64,000 nt of DNA from Treponema sp. (lineage in GTDB: Bacteria; Spirochaetota; Spirochaetia; Treponematales; Treponemataceae), in assembly GCA_016286535.1 (NCBI GenBank), contig JAEESZ010000002.1, positions 62,001 through 126,000 of the forward strand. The letters run 5' to 3'. Shown piece by piece: positions 1 through 7,593 of the stretch. Below the pieces are notes generated by a model that saw only the letters and a list, made by a program, of their open reading frames with translations, made no database searches and was not told the DNA's origin. The translations under genes were made by a program, and so were the position numbers. Position 1 is the first letter of the stretch; every line of letters begins with the position of its first letter.

Positions 1-362
1 GAAACTCTTATGAAAGATCAGTTACCTATAATTCTTTTATGTTCACAGCAGATATTACAGATACGCTTAATATTCATGCAGGAGCCCTTATTAGAAGTAA
101 AAAAGAAGAGGATGCAAGTTTTGTTCCTTTTGGCTTTGCTTTAGGCCTTAAACGAAATGCAATTTCCTTTATCCCTGGAAATCCTGATTTCTGGATTCAT
201 TTTGCCTATGCAATGAACCCTTATTCAGAAAATAATTACAGTCTTTACAGAGCTGATAACTGGATGAATAAGGCTCCGCACAGAACATATCTGCTTAATG
301 ATTTATATGAAGATTATACAACAAGTCAGATTTCTCTTGGTTTAATCTGGAACTTACAGTAA
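1..362 (+). CDS. C-terminal end of an outer-membrane beta-barrel protein (partial)
   Basis: The reading frame is open from the left edge (first full codon at base 3) to the stop at 360-362, so the gene begins outside the window. The visible 120 or so residues alternate polar and hydrophobic residues, with aromatic Tyr/Trp/Phe girdles and short turns, as in transmembrane beta-strands. The chain ends in an amphipathic strand (ISLGLIWNLQ), the usual place of a BAM-recognised last strand, although the final residue is Gln rather than Phe. A ribosome site for the next lipoprotein gene follows at once, so it is probably the upstream member of the galactan operon. The likely role, by inference from context, is a porin or transporter for galacto-oligosaccharides. 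The family cannot be named from this fragment. Confidence 0.6.
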   Translation, partial: NSYERSVTYNSFMFTADITDTLNIHAGALIRSKKEEDASFVPFGFALGLKRNAISFIPGNPDFWIHFAYAMNPYSENNYSLYRADNWMNKAPHRTYLLNDLYEDYTTSQISLGLIWNLQ

Positions 363-377
363 AGGAGGAAGCTTAGT

Positions 378-854
378 ATGACAGGTAAAATACTGAAGAT
401 AAGAAAAAATAAATTATTTTTTATGTTGTCACTTTTGCTCTCAGGACTTTTTCTTTCCTGTGCAAATGCAAATGGACTTCACAATCAGACAGCCGCAGAC
501 GTAACCTTTGTATTCAAAAACTTTGCAGATATAAGCGGAGATTATACTATTCCTGGTAATTTTAATGACTGGGATTATTCAAAAAGCCTGATTACCATGA
601 AAAACGGAAATGGTACATCTTCTCCTATAACTATATCTAAATCAAATATAGAGTTTACCCTTATTTTAACAGGAGATTCATCCTGGTTAAGACTCTGGTA
701 TAGTGCAGGAAGCCTTGAAGGTAATGGTGTAGACAGGGGAACTGCCGGTAGTCCTTATCAGAACTTTTACATTGACGGACTGGACTTAAATGCCGGTGAA
801 ATAACTCTGGTAATAGATGGTTCAGATGTTACTGCAGTGCCTCTTGTTCAGTAA
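378..854 (+). CDS. Small surface lipoprotein, possible carbohydrate-binding protein
   Basis: This 158-residue protein has a basic N-terminus, a hydrophobic core and a lipobox ending at Cys28 (LFLSC), so it should be a lipoprotein. The mature part is short and beta-rich. It has a segment (IPGNFNDWDY, about residues 68-77) resembling the loop seen in starch-binding or CBM48-like modules and SusE-type glycan binders; this is a resemblance only. A strong AAAGGAGG ribosome site lies at 361-368. It sits between an outer-membrane barrel and the CBM9-like lipoprotein and GH53 genes, which suggests a surface glycan-binding role in galactan capture. No catalytic motif is visible. An alternative is a structural accessory lipoprotein of the barrel. 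Confidence 0.65.
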   Translation: MTGKILKIRKNKLFFMLSLLLSGLFLSCANANGLHNQTAADVTFVFKNFADISGDYTIPGNFNDWDYSKSLITMKNGNGTSSPITISKSNIEFTLILTGDSSWLRLWYSAGSLEGNGVDRGTAGSPYQNFYIDGLDLNAGEITLVIDGSDVTAVPLVQ

Positions 855-869
855 GTTAGGGAGATGATT

Positions 870-2366
870 ATGAAAAAGACAAAAATATTACAAAAATCAC
901 TTTTTACATTATTTATTCCTCTTTTATTTTCGGGCTGTCAGTTCTTACAGGGAACTTTAGGTTCAAGCCAGAATAAAGCCCTGAAGGAAGAAACAGGTTA
1001 TCCTTCTTATGCTTATAAAACATGGTATTATAACGGACAGAGCGGAGAAGATATGACTTCAAGCGCAGATTCTTCAAGTGATGAATATTATGCCCAGACA
1101 ATGTGCATAAATTTTGGCCAGAAAGCAGCTCTGCAGTCACTTAATCCTTCGGGAAAGATGACTGTAAATTATACAGACAGCGAAGGTTATTCTATAAGTA
1201 AAAGCATTACAGAGCTCAGGGGAAGATTTTCTTCTGATTTTACTTCTTACTATCTGGATATGAGTCCTGTAGTAAAACTTATAGATGGACAGACAAGTTC
1301 AGCTGCCGTAGACATTAAAATGAGTGGATTTGTTTGTGCCCAGGGAGAGCAGAAAGGACGTGCAATTACAGCTTTTGAATATTCAGGCCTGCAGGTAAGA
1401 CCTTTGTATAATTCTTACAGCTATGATTTTTCCACCGCGAACTTCAGCCCCGCCACCACCTTCAGCATCCCTCTTCGCGCCCCAGTCACAATCAAAAACG
1501 GAAGCTATGAACTTACCGCAAAAGATACTTCTTTAAATGAATACACCTTTACAGTCTCTGCGGGGGAAAGCCAGCTTTACCTTAATCCGCTTTTTACAAC
1601 AGAACCTGCAGACGGAACAAGCCTTATACTTACTCTTAATAATATTCTTGCTCCGGGAAGCCAGGATGCCTATACAAAAGATTTTACAGTTACCTTTAGG
1701 AAAAATCTGCTTGTTATAGACGGTATAGAAGATGCTGCATGGCAGTCATCTTCAGTTGTGGGTGTAGCAGATTCTTCTTCCGATTCTGTGGCCTGCGGTG
1801 ATGACGGAGTTATGTATTCAACTTCTGCCGATATTACAAATCTTTCTGTAGCAAATGATGATCAGTATCTTTACCTTTCAATTAAGGGTTCCCTTACTTC
1901 TACCTGGAGTGATGGTTTTGTAATTATGATTTCAAAAGATCATTCTTCTGACGCTGCATATACAGCAGGTAAGAATTACTTTGATTTATGTGATACTGTT
2001 AACTTTGGAAGAGATTCTCTGGCCCATGGAAAACCAGATATTTATCTCTATCATAAACCTCAGGATTCTCTTCTTGGAGCCTGGGTAGAAAATGGAGATT
2101 CTGCAGATGATATTTCTTCAAGTGTACTTTCTGCTGCAGATTCCTCAGATACCTTTATAGAATATGCCCTTCCTTTAAGCGAGCTTGAAAAGGCCGGAAT
2201 AGAAAGTTCTCAAACAATTTATATTGCAGCCTTTTTCTCTGCCCACTGGGGAGCCGGTAATTTTGCTTCAGATGTAGTACCTGACAGCGCCGCTTCGTCT
2301 ATATCTGAAAAGCATAACAGTATTATTATTAATTTCCAGAAGGCTCTTGCCTATAGTGTAAAGTAG
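870..2366 (+). CDS. Lipoprotein with C-terminal CBM9/DOMON-like domain
   Basis: The preferred start is the ATG at 870, because the GGGAG ribosome site at 858-862 is too close to the in-frame ATG at 864. The 498-residue product begins with a signal peptide and lipobox ending at Cys23 (LFSGC). Residues about 90-280 are beta-rich with no recognised motif. From about residue 285 the sequence (LLVIDGIEDAAW, then LYLSIKG and VIMISKD) follows the pattern of CBM9/DOMON-like modules often found in secreted glycosidases and surface glycan binders. No catalytic residues are evident. It lies in one run with the 378 lipoprotein and the GH53 gene. A 60-base stretch at 1431-1490 has a base and codon composition unlike the rest. 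The function, binding galactan at the cell surface, is inferred. Confidence 0.7.
   Translation: MKKTKILQKSLFTLFIPLLFSGCQFLQGTLGSSQNKALKEETGYPSYAYKTWYYNGQSGEDMTSSADSSSDEYYAQTMCINFGQKAALQSLNPSGKMTVNYTDSEGYSISKSITELRGRFSSDFTSYYLDMSPVVKLIDGQTSSAAVDIKMSGFVCAQGEQKGRAITAFEYSGLQVRPLYNSYSYDFSTANFSPATTFSIPLRAPVTIKNGSYELTAKDTSLNEYTFTVSAGESQLYLNPLFTTEPADGTSLILTLNNILAPGSQDAYTKDFTVTFRKNLLVIDGIEDAAWQSSSVVGVADSSSDSVACGDDGVMYSTSADITNLSVANDDQYLYLSIKGSLTSTWSDGFVIMISKDHSSDAAYTAGKNYFDLCDTVNFGRDSLAHGKPDIYLYHKPQDSLLGAWVENGDSADDISSSVLSAADSSDTFIEYALPLSELEKAGIESSQTIYIAAFFSAHWGAGNFASDVVPDSAASSISEKHNSIIINFQKALAYSVK
1431..1490. other. GC-rich patch inside the CBM9-like lipoprotein gene
   Basis: About 39 of these 60 bases are G or C, against well under half in flanking sequence. 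Within it nearly every codon ends in C or G, while neighbours prefer A or T. The reading frame is kept, so it looks like a local replacement rather than an insertion that breaks the gene. Confidence 0.6.
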
Positions 2367-2378
2367 TGGAGGTTAGAA

Positions 2379-3611
2379 ATGAAAATATTAAAAATATCAG
2401 GCAGTTTAATGCTTATTTCCATGCTGCTTTTATCTTGTAATGATATTCCTTCTTATCCTTCAGACGAAAATGTCGCCGGGGGAGGAAGTATAAAATGTAC
2501 GGTTGGCGACGAAAGTGTAGTTATTGAGCCTTTAAGTGAAGAAATTCCTTCTGATTTTATAAGAGGTTTTGATTCTTCTGCAGATTCAGAAGGTGCTGTA
2601 ACTTATAAAAACACTGCAGGTAATGATTGCAGTCTTTATAAAACTCTTTCAGATTTTGGAGTTAACTGGGTGCGTTTAAGGGTATGGAATAATCCATATT
2701 CAGATAAAAATCCTTCAGTTCCTGGAAAATCAAATAAGGAACTGGTGGTAAGTCAGGCAAAGACAGCTAAGTCTGCGGGGCTTAAGGTACTCCTTGATTT
2801 TCATTATTCAGATTACTGGGCAGATCCCGGTAAACAGCTGATTCCTGAGGCCTGGCTGGATGCTTCAACTTCCGACCAGCTTGCCCTCTATGTAAGTGCT
2901 TATACAAAAGAAGTGCTTACTGCCATGAAGGAGGCCGGCTGCAGTCCAAATATGATTCAGATTGGAAACGAAATTAGCAGCGGACTTTTAAAACACAAGG
3001 CTCTTGATGCAAATGAAAGTGCAACAAATGCTGATGATGCAGTCCGGGGCGATTTTCTTTCGGAAAACTATTTTAAGTACCTGACTGCCGGCATTGCTGC
3101 GGCAAGGGAAGTTTGTCCTTCTGCAAAAATAATGCTGCATTTTACTGATGTAAAGAGAAACTCTCCTCGTAATTATCTGGCATCTTTTTCTGCCCTGGAT
3201 TATGACATTGCAGGTCTTTCCTGGTATTCAGAATGGGCCAGTCACGGTTCAATTACAGAACTTGGAGAGCTCATTTCCGGTATAAAAGAAAGCTTTAATA
3301 AAGATGTTTTGATTGCAGAAACAAATGTTCATCACACTACAGAAGCTGGAATACTCAGCAGTCAATACAAGACTAACCTTAGCGATGCGGAAGGAAATCT
3401 CTATGAAGGAATTCTTTCTGATGCAGATGGAAATGTTATTGCTTCAATCCAGAATCAGGCAAATATTATTCACTCTGTAATTGATGTTGCAAATAAGAAT
3501 GGGGCTCTTGGAGTTTTTGAATGGGGTGGAGAATATTTAGGAGCATGGAATTCTATGTTTGCTTCATCTGGTCAGCCCCTTCCAAGTCTTGCAGTCTATT
3601 CGGTTCAATAG
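2379..3611 (+). CDS. GH53 arabinogalactan endo-beta-1,4-galactanase, lipoprotein
   Basis: The enzyme should cut internal beta-1,4-galactosyl links in galactan or type I arabinogalactan. The 410-residue protein has a signal peptide with lipobox ending at Cys20 (LLLSC), so it is probably anchored at the cell surface or in the periplasm. The GH53 barrel runs from about residue 60 (FIRGFDSSAD) to the end. The family motifs VRLRVWNNP and LLDFHYSDYWADPGKQ are present. The predicted acid/base is Glu198 in QIGNEI and the nucleophile is Glu314 in IAETN. Length and motif order fit a complete catalytic domain with no extra modules. A GGAGG site precedes the ATG, 12 bases after the previous gene. It supplies the substrate logic for the transporter and GH35 enzyme downstream. 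Confidence 0.93.
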   Translation: MKILKISGSLMLISMLLLSCNDIPSYPSDENVAGGGSIKCTVGDESVVIEPLSEEIPSDFIRGFDSSADSEGAVTYKNTAGNDCSLYKTLSDFGVNWVRLRVWNNPYSDKNPSVPGKSNKELVVSQAKTAKSAGLKVLLDFHYSDYWADPGKQLIPEAWLDASTSDQLALYVSAYTKEVLTAMKEAGCSPNMIQIGNEISSGLLKHKALDANESATNADDAVRGDFLSENYFKYLTAGIAAAREVCPSAKIMLHFTDVKRNSPRNYLASFSALDYDIAGLSWYSEWASHGSITELGELISGIKESFNKDVLIAETNVHHTTEAGILSSQYKTNLSDAEGNLYEGILSDADGNVIASIQNQANIIHSVIDVANKNGALGVFEWGGEYLGAWNSMFASSGQPLPSLAVYSVQ

Positions 3612-3617
3612 GTTAAT

Positions 3618-3667
3618 AAATCCCTTTTTCTCCAAAATAAAATTTGACAGGAGAAAAAAAGGGATTT
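3618..3667 (+). terminator. Long hairpin after the GH53 gene
   Basis: Arms 3618-3633 and 3650-3667 pair almost completely (AAATCCCTTTTTCTCC against GGAGAAAAAAAGGGATTT, two extra A residues), with a 16-base loop. No clean run of T follows, so it may be a weak terminator or an mRNA-stabilising hairpin separating the upstream genes from the next promoter. Confidence 0.5.
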
Positions 3668-3680
3668 AATATAAATATAT

Positions 3681-3711
3681 AATCAACACGTGTAAATAAC
3701 ATAAGTTGATT
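3681..3711. promoter_or_regulatory. Probable LacI-family operator ahead of the 3730 lipoprotein gene
   Basis: The 17-mer TCAACACGTGTAAATAA (3683-3699) recurs with one change ahead of the lacI-type gene (5177-5193). It holds a CG-centred palindrome (ACACGTGT), typical of LacI-family sites. It also lies inside a wider inverted repeat, AATCAAC ... GTTGATT. The site sits just upstream of the ribosome site of the 3730 gene. Confidence 0.6.
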
Positions 3712-3729
3712 AAAAAATCAGGAGGAAAT

Positions 3730-5094
3730 ATGAAAAAAGTGTGGAAGGTGATGGGATTATTCCAGACCCTCTTAATTGCAAGTGCATTAATTTTTGCAGG
3801 ATGTAATAAGGATGTTACATCGGATCCAGTTGAAGACCCTGTTGATTATACTCTTGTAGCTGCCGGTGATGAAGTAACTGTAAATGTTGGCCAGACCATA
3901 AAAATTAAGGCAGAAGGAAAAACCAGTGCAGAATACAGCCTGGATGGCCTTTCTATTACTCATAAGGGAGATGGCATTTTTGAAATTTCTGCTGCTTCTA
4001 CTATGAGCGATGCAAGTGTAAACGTAAACCTTTACGATGGCAGTGATGAAGATGAAGGTATTGATATTACTGTTTGGGTTTATGATCCTTACTACAATTT
4101 GAAAATCACTCTTGATGATGCTGTTGCACAAAAGGCAAATAGCATTACTGTTTACGCAGAAGGAAAAGAAGACGGCGAAAGCACTGCAGCTAAATATCAG
4201 ACTGTAGAAGCAATTTATACTGCAGGTGAAAGTACAGCCATTGCAAAGCTTGAAAAAGAAAAAGCAAATTCTTACGACTGGTTTAATAATATCGATATTA
4301 CAGTAAAAGATGCTGACGGTAATGAGATTGATGTTGAAACAAACCCTGTATATTTCTGCTACAGTGCAACAAGTGGAGACGGATTCCTTGGCGAAGACGG
4401 CATAAAAGTTACAGCCGCTGTTGCTTCAAAAACTTTTACAATCAATTTTGAAGGCTTTACAATTCCTGGCGGTTCTGTAAGTGGTCTTAAGTATTCAACA
4501 AAATGGTTTAATTCATCTGCTTCATGGGAAGATGCTACAACTGTAACTCCAACTGTAACTGTTGCTGCTGACGGTACTTCTGCCAGCTTTGAGGTTGAGC
4601 AGACAGATGAATTCTATATTGACTGGACAATGCCTCTTGTAAAAGATTCTGAAGGAAATACAATTTCTATTTCTGCAGGAAATACAGAAGCAAACAAATG
4701 GTACAGCTATAGTGGTGATGTATGGTCTAATACTCTTACACATGTAAGCGGTGAGTATGTAAATATTTGCAATGCTCAGGCATGGAGTAATTCTGACTCT
4801 GGTTCAGGAGATGTATTTATTTCTGTTCTTGATGCCTCTGCTTTTACTTCTTTGAACATTTCCACACTGAGAGTTCGTATTACTATTTCAACAGGTTCCT
4901 GGGCTAATGCTTCGAGTGCAGATGCGTGGGCTAATGAAACTTATGCAGAAACTACATGGAGTGCTGATGCAAATGCTCATGAAGTTATTATTACAAGTGA
5001 AGACTTCATATCAGCCCTTTCTACAAACGGCCTTTATGTTGCAACTTCTGCTGGAAGTGCAGGAACTGTAACTGTAGATTACATTGCAAAGTAA
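3730..5094 (+). CDS. Extracytoplasmic beta-rich lipoprotein of the galactan locus, no recognised family
   Basis: The ATG at 3730 is preferred because it follows a GGAGG site at 3721-3725; a TTG start at 3706 would overlap the operator. The 454-residue product has a lipobox ending at Cys25 (IFAGC). The mature protein is acidic and low in Lys/Arg. It looks like a series of Ig-like or jelly-roll beta domains: residues about 35-125, 125-215, 225-320 and a C-terminal Trp-rich domain (about 335-454, with AWSNSD and TGSWAN). Such layouts are common in surface glycan-binding proteins. No enzyme motif is visible. The putative LacI operator upstream suggests it is induced by the same sugar as the regulator's own gene. 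A role in binding galactan or its fragments is inferred. Confidence 0.65.
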   Translation: MKKVWKVMGLFQTLLIASALIFAGCNKDVTSDPVEDPVDYTLVAAGDEVTVNVGQTIKIKAEGKTSAEYSLDGLSITHKGDGIFEISAASTMSDASVNVNLYDGSDEDEGIDITVWVYDPYYNLKITLDDAVAQKANSITVYAEGKEDGESTAAKYQTVEAIYTAGESTAIAKLEKEKANSYDWFNNIDITVKDADGNEIDVETNPVYFCYSATSGDGFLGEDGIKVTAAVASKTFTINFEGFTIPGGSVSGLKYSTKWFNSSASWEDATTVTPTVTVAADGTSASFEVEQTDEFYIDWTMPLVKDSEGNTISISAGNTEANKWYSYSGDVWSNTLTHVSGEYVNICNAQAWSNSDSGSGDVFISVLDASAFTSLNISTLRVRITISTGSWANASSADAWANETYAETTWSADANAHEVIITSEDFISALSTNGLYVATSAGSAGTVTVDYIAK

Positions 5095-5106
5095 TCATGC
5101 TTCTCT

Positions 5107-5123
5107 GGCCGCCTCTGGCGGCC
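5107..5123 (+). terminator. GC-rich hairpin after the 3730 lipoprotein gene
   Basis: A perfect 7-base-pair stem, GGCCGCC-TCT-GGCGGCC, lies 13 bases after the stop codon. The T-run comes only at about 5161-5167, after an A-run, so it may be a weak terminator, or a barrier insulating the lacI promoter. Confidence 0.5.
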
Positions 5124-5175
5124 TGAAGGGCAGATAAAGTTAGGAAGAAAAAAAAACAATTTTTTTTATAAAAAT

Positions 5176-5216
5176 ATCAACGCGTGTAAATAAATTGTTG
5201 ATTTATGTTGTATAAT
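5176..5216 (+). promoter_or_regulatory. Operator and promoter of the LacI-type regulator gene
   Basis: The 17-mer TCAACGCGTGTAAATAA at 5177-5193 matches the site at 3683-3699 in 16 of 17 positions. It again lies within an inverted repeat, ATCAAC ... GTTGAT (5176-5181 and 5197-5202). A TATAAT box at 5211-5216 follows directly, so a bound repressor would cover the promoter. This suggests autoregulation. Confidence 0.6.
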
Positions 5217-5250
5217 ATCTCCAAGGTTTTAAAAATCAGGAGATAGAAAA

Positions 5251-6309
5251 ATGGAAAAAGAGATGAGAGCTTTAGAATCCAGAAAAAAGACTGTTACTCA
5301 AAATGATGTTGCTAAAGCAGCCGGCGTTACAAGAAGTATGGTAAGTTATGTAATCAGTGGAACTTCTGAACGTTCTGTTGCTCCAGAAACAAGAGAAAGA
5401 ATTCTAAAAGTAATAGAAGAACTTGGTTACCGGCCAAATAAGGCTGCACAGGCCCTGCAGTTAGGAGATGTTGCTTTTGCATCAAAAAATATTGGCATAG
5501 TTTTACCAAATTCAGATATATTTCTTCGTCCTTTTTATACAGAAATACTCGAAGGTATTTTTACAGCGGCCCACGAAAATAATTACAACATAAAGTTTAT
5601 TAGATTTTTTGATGAATTAAATGATCCTGTTTTATTCAATGAACTTATTCATCCTGAATCAATCGGGTCTTTAATTCTTCTTGCTGTGGACCAGGCAATT
5701 AAAACTGACCATGATAATAAAATTCTTGAAAAAATCAGTCAGCTTATAAAAAAGATTGTTCTGGTTGAATGGAAAAAAGACGGATTTACAAGTGTTTTGT
5801 TTGACCGTCAGGAAGCCAGTAAAAAGGTAACCGAATATTTAATCCATGAAGGCTATACAGAGATTGCATATATTGGTGAGCATGATGAACGTGTTTTTGG
5901 TGTTCAGCAGGCTTTACTGCAGCATAATCTGAATGCCGTTCAGAAGTATTTTTATCTTGCAGAAGGTTTTGATATGCGTACCGGTTACGAAGGTATGAAA
6001 TCAATTTCTGATAAAAATAACGGAAAATTTCCTTCTGCCATTGTATGTGGTTCCGATGAAGTTGCGGTTGGTGCCATGTGTTTCCTTAATGAAAAAGGGA
6101 TAAAAATACCTTCAGAGGTAGCAATAATCAGTATTGATAATATTGAGCTTGCTGCCTATACAAATCCGCCATTAACAACCTTAAATGTCCAGAAAAAATC
6201 TATGGGCTATAAGGCTGTAGAAATGATTATAAATGGTTCAGTAGGTCAGGGCGGGGATGCTTTGTGTATTAATCTGCCTACAGAAATTATAAAGAGAAAA
6301 TCATCATAG
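5251..6309 (+). CDS. LacI-family transcriptional regulator, probably galacto-oligosaccharide responsive
   Basis: The 352-residue protein has an N-terminal LacI helix-turn-helix (about residues 14-62: VTQNDVAKAAGVTRSMVSYV, then the hinge GYRPNKAAQALQ). A periplasmic-binding-protein-like effector domain follows (IGIVLPNS, the SVLFDRQEASKKVTEYL subdomain, and the SAIVCGSDEVAVGAM and TTLNVQK signatures). Length is normal for the family. A CAGGAG ribosome site precedes the ATG. It lies between the surface lipoproteins and the ABC transporter, and its own upstream region and that of the 3730 gene share the putative operator. The effector is inferred to be galactose or a galacto-oligosaccharide from context, not from the sequence. 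Confidence 0.9.
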   Translation: MEKEMRALESRKKTVTQNDVAKAAGVTRSMVSYVISGTSERSVAPETRERILKVIEELGYRPNKAAQALQLGDVAFASKNIGIVLPNSDIFLRPFYTEILEGIFTAAHENNYNIKFIRFFDELNDPVLFNELIHPESIGSLILLAVDQAIKTDHDNKILEKISQLIKKIVLVEWKKDGFTSVLFDRQEASKKVTEYLIHEGYTEIAYIGEHDERVFGVQQALLQHNLNAVQKYFYLAEGFDMRTGYEGMKSISDKNNGKFPSAIVCGSDEVAVGAMCFLNEKGIKIPSEVAIISIDNIELAAYTNPPLTTLNVQKKSMGYKAVEMIINGSVGQGGDALCINLPTEIIKRKSS

Positions 6310-6335
6310 TTTTATGTTCATCAGGAGGTAATAAA

Positions 6336-7526
6336 ATGAACAGAAAAATTTTAGCTGCTGTACTTGCAGGTGCAGTTATGTTGTCTTTTTCATGCAGCAA
6401 AAAAACTGAAAGTGGAAAAGTCGTCCTTACAGTCTGGGAATCTACAAATGGTCCTGATGAATTTATTAAACAGGCAGGCGAGGCTTATACAAAGAGTCAT
6501 CCAAATGTAGAAATTAAATATGTAAATGTAGAACTTGGTGATGCTGTTACTCAGATTGCCCTTGATGGTCCTGCCGGAGTAGGTCCTGATTTATTTGCCG
6601 CTCCTCATGACAGACTTGGTTCTTTAGTAACTGGAGGACACGTTTTACCTACAGCAAATGCTGACACAATCAAAAATGAAGTTCTTTCTTCTTGTGCAAA
6701 AGCTTTAACTTACGACGGAAAAATGTATGGTTATCCTGTATCTGCTGAAACTTATGCACTTTTTTACAATAAAGATTTAATTTCAGAAGAGGAACTTCCT
6801 AAAACCTGGGAAGAACTTGCTGACTGGTCAAAAGCCTTTAATGCAAAAAATCCAGGAAAATACGGTTTTGTAATGGATGTTGGAAGTTCTTATTACACAA
6901 TTGTATTTACAACTGCAGAAGGAAACAGACTTTTTGGACCTGATGGTACAGATACAAATAATACAAACATTAACTCAGCTGCTTCTATCAAAGGAATGAA
7001 ATTCTATCAGTCATTGCGTTCAGCCCTGGATGTTCCTGCCGCAGACCTTGATACATCAACAGCTGATGCCGCTTTCCAGGCTGGAACTGCAGCAATGCAT
7101 ATTACCGGCTTATGGAATGTTGTTCCTTTTGAAAATGCCGGCATTGATTTCGGTGTAACAACACTTCCTGCATTACCAGGAGATTCAAATCCTTGTGCAT
7201 CATTCTCTGGTACCCGTGCAATGTTTGTTTCTGCTTATACAGATCATCCTGCCGAAGCAAATGATTTTGCAGCCTTCCTTCTTTCTGAAGAAATGCAGAA
7301 ATTAAGATTCGACCTTACAGGTACTGTTCCATCTATTAATGTAGAAGTATCTTCTCCTTACTTAGGCGGCTTTATGGCTCAGCTTAATTATGCTTTCCCA
7401 ATGCCATCTATTCCTGAAATGGGTATGTACTGGGAAGCTATGAATAATGCTTCTAAAAATATCTGGGATGGTGCAGATGTAAAAGCTGAACTTGATGCCT
7501 GCAACGCTGCTATTCTTGGAAAATAA
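6336..7526 (+). CDS. ABC transporter sugar-binding lipoprotein (MalE/GanO-like)
   Basis: This 396-residue family 1 extracellular solute-binding protein has a lipobox ending at Cys20 (LSFSC). It shows the classic MalE-type pattern: TVWES at the start of the mature chain, PDLFAAPHDRLG, YGYPVSAETYALFYNKDL, LPKTWEEL, AAMHITGLW, and a terminal MPSIPEM segment. It should sit on the outer face of the inner membrane and hand oligosaccharides to the two permeases that follow. The GH53 and GH35 genes around it suggest galacto-oligosaccharides as ligand. An AGGAGG site lies 26 bases or less after lacI, so it is probably co-transcribed with the regulator. It is separated from the permease gene by a hairpin at 7542-7563. 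Confidence 0.92.
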   Translation: MNRKILAAVLAGAVMLSFSCSKKTESGKVVLTVWESTNGPDEFIKQAGEAYTKSHPNVEIKYVNVELGDAVTQIALDGPAGVGPDLFAAPHDRLGSLVTGGHVLPTANADTIKNEVLSSCAKALTYDGKMYGYPVSAETYALFYNKDLISEEELPKTWEELADWSKAFNAKNPGKYGFVMDVGSSYYTIVFTTAEGNRLFGPDGTDTNNTNINSAASIKGMKFYQSLRSALDVPAADLDTSTADAAFQAGTAAMHITGLWNVVPFENAGIDFGVTTLPALPGDSNPCASFSGTRAMFVSAYTDHPAEANDFAAFLLSEEMQKLRFDLTGTVPSINVEVSSPYLGGFMAQLNYAFPMPSIPEMGMYWEAMNNASKNIWDGADVKAELDACNAAILGK

Positions 7527-7541
7527 ATTGTAAATTTTTAA

Positions 7542-7563
7542 GGGGCAGTTATAAAACTGTCCC
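7542..7563 (+). promoter_or_regulatory. Intercistronic hairpin between binding-protein and permease genes
   Basis: GGGGCAGTT and AACTGTCCC form a 9-base-pair stem (one G-U pair) with an ATAA loop and no T-run. This fits an mRNA-stabilising or processing hairpin that lets the binding protein be made in excess of the permeases. Confidence 0.55.
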
Positions 7564-7593
7564 TGACTCTTGAACTTAAAAAAGGAGTTTTGT

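Noticed and set aside
913..1140. Reverse-strand open frame inside the CBM9-like lipoprotein gene
   Set aside because: No ribosome site, no family resemblance, and the forward frame has a clear signal peptide and domain.
3706..3729. TTG start at 3706 for the lipoprotein gene
   Set aside because: It would put the start inside the operator repeat and before a good GGAGG site; the ATG at 3730 also gives a normal signal peptide.
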